The notes under the pieces are model-generated. The model ran no database searches. It had not been told where the DNA came from and saw only the letters and a program-made list of their open reading frames with translations. The position numbers and the translations under genes were made by a program. This document shows positions 1 to 7,781 of a DNA stretch of 7,781 bases, one piece after another. How positions within the stretch are numbered: the stretch's first letter is position 1; each line of letters opens with the position of its first letter. The DNA comes from an uncultured Ruminococcus sp. (GTDB lineage Bacteria; Bacillota_A; Clostridia; Oscillospirales; Ruminococcaceae), in contig CAMOXW010000147.1 of NCBI GenBank assembly GCA_946629405.1, forward strand, positions 1 through 7,781. Reading direction: 5' to 3'.

Positions 1-14
1 AAAGAATTTGCGCT

Positions 15-59
15 CCCTGAACAAAGTTCAGGGCAATAACCGCCGTAAGGCGGTTATTG
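15..59 (-). other. Two abutting perfect hairpins in the leader of the left-edge transcript
   Basis: CAATAACCGCC (34-44) and GGCGGTTATTG (49-59) form a perfect 11-bp stem with a 4-nt loop. CCCTGAAC (15-22) and GTTCAGGG (26-33) form a perfect 8-bp stem with a 3-nt loop. The hairpins touch with no spacer and begin about 5 nt after the predicted transcription start. Neither is followed by a T-run on either strand, so they are not ordinary terminators. They could be a 5' stabilising structure, a protein-binding leader, or the start of a structured small RNA. Alternatively they terminate a rightward gene outside the window, though the lack of U-tract argues against that. Confidence 0.6.
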
Positions 60-70
60 AGGACACATTT

Positions 71-99
71 ATTATAACTTATTTCCCATTAATTGTCAA
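71..99 (-). promoter_or_regulatory. Consensus sigma-A promoter for a leftward transcript leaving the window
   Basis: TTGACA (99-94) and TATAAT (76-71) on the minus strand are separated by exactly 17 bp, a perfect match to consensus. It fires away from the HD-GYP gene toward position 1, with a predicted start near 64. The transcribed gene or RNA is not in the window. Confidence 0.88.
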
Positions 100-116
100 T
101 AATAAATAAATATTCA

Positions 117-165
117 GCCGGAGAAGCTTAAAAATCAGTTTTTATTCACATCTTCAATTTCCGGC
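117..165 (-). terminator. Hairpin overlapping the HD-GYP stop codon, probable terminator
   Basis: GCCGGA (117-122) pairs with TCCGGC (160-165) and GAAG (123-126) with CTTC (152-155), with an AATT bulge on one side. An AT-only hairpin, TAAAAA-tcag-TTTTTA, sits in the loop. The stem includes the last sense codons and the stop. On the minus strand it is followed by TGAATATTTATTTATT. The bulge and interrupted T-tract make this weaker than the terminator at 3397-3425. Confidence 0.45.
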
Positions 166-3100
166 TTTCTTATCGAATTTCTTACGGATATTGTCGATAT
201 CCTCTGTCGTTCCGCCGCCGTCATCGTCAGGAGCACGGAACTCGCCTTTGTCCACAAGCCTCAGGAAGGCATCGACCACATCCGAAGAAAGCTGCGTTCC
301 GCTGACCTCCTTCATGATCGAAACTACCTTGTCAAAATTCATCCGCTTTCGGTAAGGTCGGTCAGAATACATCGCATCAAAGGTGTCCGCTACCGCGATT
401 ATCTGCGCAACACGCGGTATCTCACTGCCCTTCAGCCCCTTAGGATAGCCCTTTCCGTCAGGCCGCTCATGATGTGCTCCGGCACCTATCGCAAGCTCCG
501 GCATGATGCTGATATCCTTCAGTGTATTGTATCCGAGAGCTGAGTGTGACTTGATGATATTGAACTCCGTATCTGTGAGCTTCCCGGGCTTATTCAGTAC
601 CTCCGGAGGCACTCCGACCTTCCCGATATCATGCAGGAGCGCTATATTATAATACTTACCGACTGTCTCACTGTCGCAGCCAAGCTCCTTCGCAAGCATG
701 GACGTATACTCAGCAACGCGCGAAGAATGTCCGTTTGTGTACTTGTCCTTCATATCTATGACCTTTGCGAACGCCTCTACGATCTCACGGACAAGCATTC
801 TCTGCTCCTGCTCCTTACGGCGGAACTTCTTTATCTTCATCCGGACATACAAGTACACCAGACAGCCTATCAGCATCGCAGCGGCAAGCGCACATAACAC
901 CATGAACCACTTTTTTTCGTAGAATTTCTTCTTCTTGACTATGCTTATGGTCAGAGTCTTTGAGCTGTTGCCCTGCTCGTCAGATATCTCCATGACAAAT
1001 TCATAGCTTCCGCCGCGCAGATTGGTGTATACTATAGGTACAAGCTCGCTTCGCTTCAATGATGTGCTGCTCCTGTCAAAGCCCGAAAGATGATACCTTA
1101 CCTGCGGATTCACAAGCGAATAGTTGTAGACAAAACCGTAGATGGTCACTCTGCCCGCGCTCGACGGAACAGTGAATTTTCCCGAACTATCCGGATATAT
1201 GTACTCCCCGTCCGCCTCAATATACGGCACAGCCATTTTCAGGTCGCTGACACTCTCAAAGGGCTTCTCGATGTTGACCTTCGCTATGCCTGTCGTACCG
1301 GAAATGTACAGATCCCCGTCCTCAGTAAGCTCGCTGTAGGAGTTCGAGGTCGCTATGCACGGAAGTCCGTCGTATCTTCCGTAGAATACTGGGGTTATCT
1401 CCTCATTCGCAATAAGCTGCTCCGCTGAGACAACATATATGCCGTTGCTGCTGAGCACCCACATCTCCCCGTCGCTGTTCTCGTACAGGTCGAAATTGTT
1501 TGAGTAAGGGAACCTGCTGATCGTCGTGATACTATAGTCCGGGGTCATATAGGCTATTGAATTGCTCGTGATTATCCAGTAGATATCGCGCTGTACATCG
1601 CGCTTTATACGCATTACAACGTCGGAATGAAGTCCGTCATCTGTGCCGTAGTGTTTTACGTTGCCGCTGCTTATGACATAGATGCCGTCACCGTCTGTAC
1701 CCATGATAAGGTCGCCGTTTGAGGCCTCCGTAACCGTGAGAAGCTCTGTATTTGTTATCCCGGAGCTCTCGTCATAGATCTCCTCGACCTTATCGTCACG
1801 GATTATAACAAGTCCGCCTGTGCAGGCTACTGCGTATGAACCGTCTGAACGCTCACATACCGCCCTGATACGGTCAGAAGGCATACCATCGTCCATTGTG
1901 AAGCGCATAACCTCGCCGTCATCGTAGCGCAGGAGCGATGCCTCTCCGAATGTCGAGAACCACAGTCTGTTCCTGCTGTCGCGGAATATCGAGCGTATCT
2001 TGCTGCTGCTGAGCGCGGTTATCAGTTCGTCACCGTCAAGTATCCTTCCGGATGCGGTGCGGTCCTCCGTTATGGGCAGACTGCTGACTGAGCTTCCGTT
2101 GCTGAGTATTCTCAGTCCGTTGCTCTTGGTGCCGATCATGAGCATATTCTTGTATATACAGGTGGAATAGACAACTTCGTTCTGTATGGAGTATTTCTCA
2201 TAAATATCTGTAAACTGGTTAGGCACGATCTTCATTACGCCCTGCTGCGATGATACGAACCAGAGGTTGCCCTGATAATCCGTTATCATGTGCTCTACCG
2301 AGGTCGTCATCGGAACATTGCTCACAAGATTCAGCTGACCGTCCCGCACATAGCCTATGCCGTTGTCCGTGCAGACCCACAGCATATCACCGCCGATAAG
2401 CTCCATTGAATTGACAAACGAGAGCGGTGATACCGATATGGCCTGTGATTCGCTGAAGCTCATTCCAAGTTGTCCGTAGTACAGTTCGGATTCCTTGTTC
2501 GCAAGATATACATACCCCGGTCTTTCAGGATCCGGCAGTATCGCGCGGACGTCGTTGATCCCGAGCTTCCGCGTATTGTAATAACCTGTTATCCTGCCGT
2601 CCCTCATTGTGAACACAGCACTGTCCATAGTCACTCCGTAGATCACTCCGTCGCTGCCTACCCTGAGCATCCTTATGTACTCATCGTTTATCTGAGGCTG
2701 ATCCACAGCTTTCATCTCAAGGTCCTCTCCGACCATTGCAAGTCCGTGCGTTGTCGCAAGGTAAATGTTGCCGTCGCCGTCCTCCACTATCGAACGGACT
2801 GAAAGTGATTTCAAGCCGTCGTTCTTGTTGTACATCCTGAACCTGCCGTCTATCATAACTGCGGCGCCGCTGTCATTCGTACCGACCCATAGCCTGTTTT
2901 TGCTGTCAACAAAAAGCGACACGACACTCGCTATACCCGAAGTCGAATCAACCCGCTCAAAGGTATTTCCGTCATAACGGATAAGTCCGCTGTAGCTGCC
3001 TATCCAGATAAATCCCTCGTCCGTCTCGGCGATCGTGTTCGCCTCGGCAGTCGGCAGTCCGTTGGTATTGTCATAAAGAAACGCAGAATAGCCGTCTCCG

Positions 3101-3264
3101 CTTGCTGTAGGGTCAACAGAGATCTCTGCAACTTCCTCTTCACGCAGCTCAGACCTTTCAGCACAAGCTCCTGAAACGCAGGGAAACGCAATTAGTACGG
3201 CTGCGGAGATCACCGCAGCAAATGCCTTTATCCCCTTTCTGAAAGACCCGGATAATCTGTTCAT
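154..3264 (-). CDS. Propeller-sensor transmembrane HD-GYP cyclic di-GMP phosphodiesterase
   Basis: This 1036-residue protein has a Sec signal peptide (MNRLSGSFRKGIK, a hydrophobic core, likely cleavage after ACA at about residue 35). About 14 two-component-regulator propeller repeats follow (e.g. GFIWIGSYSGLIRYDG, NRLWVGT, GNLWFVSSQQGVMKI), fitting two seven-bladed propellers to about residue 670. A Y_Y_Y-like beta domain is at about 705-780 and a TM helix at about 785-808 flanked by KKKK and RMKIKKFRRK. The cytoplasmic HD-GYP domain is at about 820-1010. Its metal and catalytic signatures are present: NGHSSRVA, LHDIGKVGVP (HD about 879), HHERPDGKGYP (about 931-941) and ADTFDAMYSDRPYR. HD-GYP domains hydrolyse cyclic di-GMP, so this is predicted to couple an extracellular ligand to lower c-di-GMP. 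The propeller/Y_Y_Y half is best known from Bacteroidota hybrid two-component systems with a histidine kinase; here no kinase or DNA-binding domain is present. The ligand is unknown; a glycan is a guess from context. Confidence 0.95.
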   Translation of the reverse strand: MNRLSGSFRKGIKAFAAVISAAVLIAFPCVSGACAERSELREEEVAEISVDPTASGDGYSAFLYDNTNGLPTAEANTIAETDEGFIWIGSYSGLIRYDGNTFERVDSTSGIASVVSLFVDSKNRLWVGTNDSGAAVMIDGRFRMYNKNDGLKSLSVRSIVEDGDGNIYLATTHGLAMVGEDLEMKAVDQPQINDEYIRMLRVGSDGVIYGVTMDSAVFTMRDGRITGYYNTRKLGINDVRAILPDPERPGYVYLANKESELYYGQLGMSFSESQAISVSPLSFVNSMELIGGDMLWVCTDNGIGYVRDGQLNLVSNVPMTTSVEHMITDYQGNLWFVSSQQGVMKIVPNQFTDIYEKYSIQNEVVYSTCIYKNMLMIGTKSNGLRILSNGSSVSSLPITEDRTASGRILDGDELITALSSSKIRSIFRDSRNRLWFSTFGEASLLRYDDGEVMRFTMDDGMPSDRIRAVCERSDGSYAVACTGGLVIIRDDKVEEIYDESSGITNTELLTVTEASNGDLIMGTDGDGIYVISSGNVKHYGTDDGLHSDVVMRIKRDVQRDIYWIITSNSIAYMTPDYSITTISRFPYSNNFDLYENSDGEMWVLSSNGIYVVSAEQLIANEEITPVFYGRYDGLPCIATSNSYSELTEDGDLYISGTTGIAKVNIEKPFESVSDLKMAVPYIEADGEYIYPDSSGKFTVPSSAGRVTIYGFVYNYSLVNPQVRYHLSGFDRSSTSLKRSELVPIVYTNLRGGSYEFVMEISDEQGNSSKTLTISIVKKKKFYEKKWFMVLCALAAAMLIGCLVYLYVRMKIKKFRRKEQEQRMLVREIVEAFAKVIDMKDKYTNGHSSRVAEYTSMLAKELGCDSETVGKYYNIALLHDIGKVGVPPEVLNKPGKLTDTEFNIIKSHSALGYNTLKDISIMPELAIGAGAHHERPDGKGYPKGLKGSEIPRVAQIIAVADTFDAMYSDRPYRKRMNFDKVVSIMKEVSGTQLSSDVVDAFLRLVDKGEFRAPDDDGGGTTEDIDNIRKKFDKKAGN

Positions 3265-3267
3265 TCG

Positions 3268-3276
3268 CCTCACCCC
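3268..3276 (-). promoter_or_regulatory. Ribosome binding site fixing the propeller/HD-GYP start
   Basis: GGGGTGAGG on the minus strand ends 3 nt before the ATG at 3264. The in-frame ATG at 3315 has no comparable site and lies only about 10 nt from the predicted transcription start, so 3264 is preferred. From 3264 the protein starts directly with a signal peptide. Confidence 0.8.
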
Positions 3277-3331
3277 AATTGTATTATTATCTCTCCCGAT
3301 ATCACAGATGTACATACTTATTTATAGTAAC

Positions 3332-3340
3332 ATTATATCA
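3332..3340 (-). promoter_or_regulatory. Extended -10 promoter of the propeller/HD-GYP gene
   Basis: The minus strand reads TGATATAAT, a TGn-extended -10 with perfect TATAAT at 3337-3332. No good -35 hexamer lies 16-18 bp upstream (TGTGTT is the best), as is usual for extended -10 promoters. The predicted start near 3325 leaves a leader of about 60 nt before the ATG at 3264. Confidence 0.7.
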
Positions 3341-3364
3341 CAATCCGTAAAAAAACACAGCCTT

Positions 3365-3380
3365 AAAATATTAATATTTT
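3365..3380. promoter_or_regulatory. Perfect 16-bp AT palindrome upstream of the signalling-gene promoter
   Basis: AAAATATTAATATTTT is its own reverse complement and is centred about 48 bp upstream of the predicted transcription start (near 3325). That position suits an UP element contacting RNA polymerase or an activator-binding operator. All-AT content makes chance occurrence in this AT-rich gap plausible. Confidence 0.35.
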
Positions 3381-3396
3381 GTAAACTTTTACTCTG

Positions 3397-3425
3397 AAAG
3401 AAAAGCGCCGGAAATCCCCGGCGCT
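3397..3425 (-). terminator. Intrinsic terminator of the zinc-ribbon unit
   Basis: An 8-bp, GC-rich perfect stem (AGCGCCGG 3404-3411 with CCGGCGCT 3418-3425) has a 6-nt loop. On the minus strand it is followed by TTTTCTTTC. It begins 7 nt after the TGA at 3434-3432 and is a classic Rho-independent terminator for leftward transcription, insulating the signalling gene downstream. Confidence 0.88.
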
Positions 3426-3431
3426 CACTTC

Positions 3432-3731
3432 TCAATCAAGATAGTTGTAGTAATCCTTGTTTCCTATCGGGATCATCTCAAAATCCGTGATATCCTTGCA
3501 GTTCTTGTCATACGCAAGCAATACGCTCACCTGCTGCTGACGGTTTCCCTTCGGTTCATCCATTCATATGCGCCGCAGTCTCCTTCGTAATAATCGTTAT
3601 GCTCCTCATCAGTGGGCTCCTCCATTGTGTATACGCCGTCATTGGCAGCGATCTCAGCGTTTATCCTGTCGTACTCAATCGCCTGTTCTTCACTTGTGGT
3701 ATCCTCCGCGATTATGAATTCGTCCTGCCAT
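3432..3731 (-). pseudogene. Small acidic gene disrupted by two opposite frameshifts
   Basis: A strong Shine-Dalgarno (GGGAGGAG, 3747-3740) sits 8 nt before the ATG at 3731, 24 bp after the zinc-ribbon stop. That frame hits TGA at 3692-3690 after 13 codons. The neighbouring frame is clearly protein-like from about 3726 (DEFIIAEDTTSEEQ..., later YYEGDCGAYEWMNR) and ends at TGA 3529-3527. The original frame resumes before this (RQQQVSVLLAYDKN... ending NKDYYNYLD) and ends at TGA 3434-3432, 7 bp before a terminator. One extra base near the start (3731-3690) and one missing base in 3566-3527 would restore a protein of about 99 residues. It is acidic, with no visible signal peptide or membrane helix, and I recognise no family. 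The correct start signal, end and terminator argue for a recently intact gene. Alternatives are two assembly errors, or an unrelated 13-residue peptide. Confidence 0.65.
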
Positions 3732-3739
3732 AGTACCTT

Positions 3740-3747
3740 CTCCTCCC
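3740..3747 (-). promoter_or_regulatory. Strong Shine-Dalgarno of the broken small gene
   Basis: GGGAGGAG on the minus strand, 8 nt before the ATG at 3731. It identifies the original start of the disrupted gene and shows that the ATG frame, not the longer neighbouring frame (which lacks ATG, GTG or TTG here), is where translation began. Confidence 0.7.
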
Positions 3748-3755
3748 GGAATGAC

Positions 3756-4796
3756 TTATTTTCTCACAAGTGCTATATAATTTATGCTCCCGTCCGGCAG
3801 ATACAACGTACCAAGTCCGTACTGCCTGCCGTCCTCCCTCCAGAATGAATAGAGGTCAATAGTAACTATGTCGCCGGATATTTCAACAGAGGTGTGTATT
3901 GTCGAACCGTTGACGCTGCCGGTAAACTGTGTAATATCCGCATCTTCGTAATAGTAAGCCTCTGAGTACGGAGGCTCGGCATAATACCAGTCTATGGCAA
4001 GCGTTACCCTGTTGCCGTCGAAGAATATCTCAAAGTTGTCAAGCTCGCGCGTCGGACCGATACCTGTGGTGTCCTCATAGATTATCATCGCCTTCCAGCC
4101 GCCGCCTGTCGCAAGATAATTATTTATGGTCTCAGCATTCGGCGAAGGTTCGGTGACAAGACCATACTGACCGGCACACCATTCAAACTCTGCGAATGTC
4201 GGACGGTTGCGGGTCGAGTAGAACAATGCTTCATTCTGCGCGGCTGTGTCGTCAGACAGTCCGCCCTGGGGTTCTGTCGTTACAGGCTCAGTTTCAGGCT
4301 TTGTGGGCTCAGCTGTAGTCTCCGGAGCCGTTGTTATTTCACTGGCAGTTGTCACATCAGGCTCTGTTTCCGTTTCAGCAGCAGTTGTGGAAGAATTGGC
4401 AGTTGCTTCGGGTTCAGTTGAAGTTTCGGCCTCAGTGTTCACAGTCATCGCAGTGCCGGCGGAGGAACTGTCATCATTTTTGTCAGACTTCCTTACAAGT
4501 ATGATTATAAGTGCGATCAGTGCTGCCGCAAGAAGTGCTGCGAGTACGGATACTGCAATGAGCGGTCCTTTCCCTCCGTTTTTCGGAGGACGCCCTGAGG
4601 GTGCAGGCTGAGGATAGTGCTGACCATAATTAACAGGCGGCACCGGCGGCTGTACAGGAGGCGGTACCGGTGTTTGTACATAGGGCGGGACCGGCACAGG
4701 TGCTTGTGCAGGCTGAGTCTGGCTTATCGTTTCTCCGCAGTACGCGCAGAAAACATCATCATCATTTATTGTTTTTCCGCATTTTGGACATAACAT
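3756..4796 (-). CDS. Zinc-ribbon, single-pass membrane protein with unknown ectodomain
   Basis: The 346-residue protein opens with a zinc ribbon of the zinc_ribbon_2 type: Cys3-x2-Cys6 and Cys17-x2-Cys20 can hold one zinc. A Pro/Gln/Val-rich segment follows at about 28-71, then one hydrophobic helix at about 78-101 ending in RKSDK. Next comes a Ser/Thr/Glu-rich low-complexity linker (about 105-185) and a C-terminal domain (about 190-346) rich in Tyr, Trp and beta-prone stretches, containing one Cys. With no signal peptide and a basic residue on each side of the helix, the likely topology is ribbon inside and C-terminal domain outside, with the linker spanning the wall. This layout recurs in Firmicutes; I do not recognise the ectodomain and assign no biochemical activity. 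It has its own consensus promoter and is followed after 24 bp by the broken small gene, so the two were probably co-transcribed. It could be an envelope sensor or scaffold (inference). Confidence 0.88.
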   Translation of the reverse strand: MLCPKCGKTINDDDVFCAYCGETISQTQPAQAPVPVPPYVQTPVPPPVQPPVPPVNYGQHYPQPAPSGRPPKNGGKGPLIAVSVLAALLAAALIALIIILVRKSDKNDDSSSAGTAMTVNTEAETSTEPEATANSSTTAAETETEPDVTTASEITTAPETTAEPTKPETEPVTTEPQGGLSDDTAAQNEALFYSTRNRPTFAEFEWCAGQYGLVTEPSPNAETINNYLATGGGWKAMIIYEDTTGIGPTRELDNFEIFFDGNRVTLAIDWYYAEPPYSEAYYYEDADITQFTGSVNGSTIHTSVEISGDIVTIDLYSFWREDGRQYGLGTLYLPDGSINYIALVRK

Positions 4797-4800
4797 AGGA

Positions 4801-4810
4801 TCACCTTCTC
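4801..4810 (-). promoter_or_regulatory. Ribosome binding site fixing the zinc-ribbon protein start
   Basis: The minus strand reads GAGAAGGTGA and ends 4 nt before the ATG at 4796; the AAGG/AGGTG core is suitably spaced. It supports this ATG, whose second residue leads straight into the first Cys pair of the zinc ribbon. Confidence 0.75.
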
Positions 4811-4832
4811 AATCGTATTCTAAATTTTAACC

Positions 4833-4849
4833 AATAGTTATTTACTATT
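4833..4849. promoter_or_regulatory. Inverted repeat at the predicted transcription start, candidate operator
   Basis: AATAGT (4833-4838) and ACTATT (4844-4849) are exact inverted repeats around TATTT, covering about +1 to +17 of the predicted transcript. A repressor bound here would block the strong promoter; alternatively it is a weak leader hairpin. The surrounding DNA is AT-rich, so a chance 6-bp repeat is possible. Confidence 0.3.
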
Positions 4850-4856
4850 TGAAACA

Positions 4857-4885
4857 ATTATATCATGTATTGCTTAATATGTCAA
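4857..4885 (-). promoter_or_regulatory. Consensus sigma-A promoter of the zinc-ribbon gene
   Basis: On the minus strand TTGACA (4885-4880) and TATAAT (4862-4857) are separated by exactly 17 bp, a full match to the housekeeping consensus. A TG one base before the -10 box adds an extended -10 element (TGATATAAT). The expected transcription start is near 4850, giving a leader of about 53 nt before the ATG at 4796. Confidence 0.9.
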
Positions 4886-4913
4886 TGATTTTATCGTAAG
4901 TTGTGATAAATAT

Positions 4914-4991
4914 TTAATCATCGTTCACACTGAGTTCATAATCATACTCCACAGCTGCATCTTTACTGCTATCGTACAGCAGAAACGCCAT
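4914..4991 (-). other. Short coding-like fragment, possible gene remnant or tiny ORF
   Basis: An ATG at 4991 opens 25 codons (MAFLLYDSS... ending ELSVNDD, then TAA at 4914-4916). The frame stays open upstream to a TGA just past 5002. There is only a weak AGAG in place of a Shine-Dalgarno, and the start lies inside the hairpin stem, so translation as a separate gene is doubtful. The acidic, Tyr/Asp-rich composition and the LLxYD...KD pattern resemble the C-terminus of the broken gene at 3432-3731. It may be a decayed copy of that family, or chance. A run of open codons this short is not evidence by itself. Confidence 0.2.
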
Positions 4992-5028
4992 AGCATCTCT
5001 GATCGTGTGTCAGAAATACTATGGCGTT
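4984..5028 (-). terminator. Hairpin downstream of the GH2 gene, probable terminator
   Basis: A perfect 10-bp stem (AACGCCATAG at 4984-4993 pairs with CTATGGCGTT at 5019-5028) encloses a 25-nt loop. That loop can form a second 5-bp stem, TCTGA with TCAGA (4998-5002 with 5010-5014). It lies about 35 nt past the glycosidase stop codon. On the minus strand the stem is followed by GCGTTTCTGCT, a poor U-tract, so termination may be inefficient or the hairpin may instead protect the mRNA 3' end. Confidence 0.5.
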
Positions 5029-5063
5029 AAACATCTTGCATCAGTTACCATCCGGCTTTGAGC

Positions 5064-7781
<2,718 letters not shown>

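Noticed and set aside
15..59. Tandem hairpins as a Rho-independent terminator
   Set aside because: No U-tract follows either stem on either strand, and they lie directly downstream of a perfect leftward promoter.
3265..3315. Upstream in-frame ATG (MYICDIG...) as start of the propeller/HD-GYP gene
   Set aside because: No Shine-Dalgarno, it lies about 10 nt from the predicted transcription start, and it would put 17 polar residues before a good signal peptide. The ATG at 3264 has a strong site.
3527..3566. Programmed -1 frameshift in the small gene (AAGGGAAAC region)
   Set aside because: GGGAAAC is not in the phase needed for a classic X-XXY-YYZ slip from the incoming frame, no pseudoknot is evident, and the earlier frameshift would still be unexplained.
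4246..4611. Plus-strand 121-codon open frame, rich in Ser/Val
   Set aside because: It is the complement of the Thr/Glu-rich linker and TM helix of the zinc-ribbon gene; low complexity on one strand keeps the other open. No suitable start signal.

Overview
The window looks like chromosome from a fibre-degrading gut or rumen Clostridia, most probably a Ruminococcus (R. flavefaciens-like) relative. The evidence is a type I dockerin on a secreted-type glycosidase, consensus sigma-A promoters with strong AGGAGG-like ribosome binding sites, AT-rich intergenic DNA between moderately GC-rich genes, and a zinc-ribbon/single-TM protein of a kind common in these bacteria. The genus is inferred from protein character, not from a marker gene. 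Every real gene is on the minus strand, so transcription runs from right to left.

Layout from right (upstream) to left (downstream). (1) 7781-5064: the 3' two-thirds of a LacZ-type GH2 beta-galactosidase gene carrying a LamG-like domain and a C-terminal dockerin; its 5' end lies outside the window. A hairpin follows at 4984-5028. (2) 4885-4857: a perfect TTGACA-N17-TATAAT promoter drives a zinc-ribbon, single-pass membrane protein with an unrecognised ectodomain (4796-3756). Immediately downstream, behind its own Shine-Dalgarno, is a roughly 99-codon acidic gene (3731-3432) broken by two opposite single-base frameshifts. A strong intrinsic terminator (3425-3397) closes this unit. (3) An extended -10 promoter (3340-3332) drives a 1036-residue signalling protein (3264-154): signal peptide, about 14 propeller blades, Y_Y_Y domain, one TM helix and a complete cytoplasmic HD-GYP domain. 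A hairpin overlapping its stop codon probably terminates it. (4) At the left edge a second perfect consensus promoter (99-71) starts another leftward transcript. Its first roughly 50 nt fold into two directly abutting perfect hairpins, and its gene or RNA lies beyond the window.

How the parts may fit together: the glycosidase would be exported and docked to a scaffoldin to remove terminal beta-galactosyl residues from plant or host glycans. The propeller/HD-GYP protein is built to sense something outside the cell and lower cyclic di-GMP inside. Each has its own promoter or terminator, so any functional link is inferred from proximity only. I see no mobile element, CRISPR array, tRNA or rRNA. 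The points most worth a second look are the propeller-to-HD-GYP architecture, the dockerin-bearing LacZ, the left-edge promoter with tandem hairpins, and the doubly frameshifted small gene.
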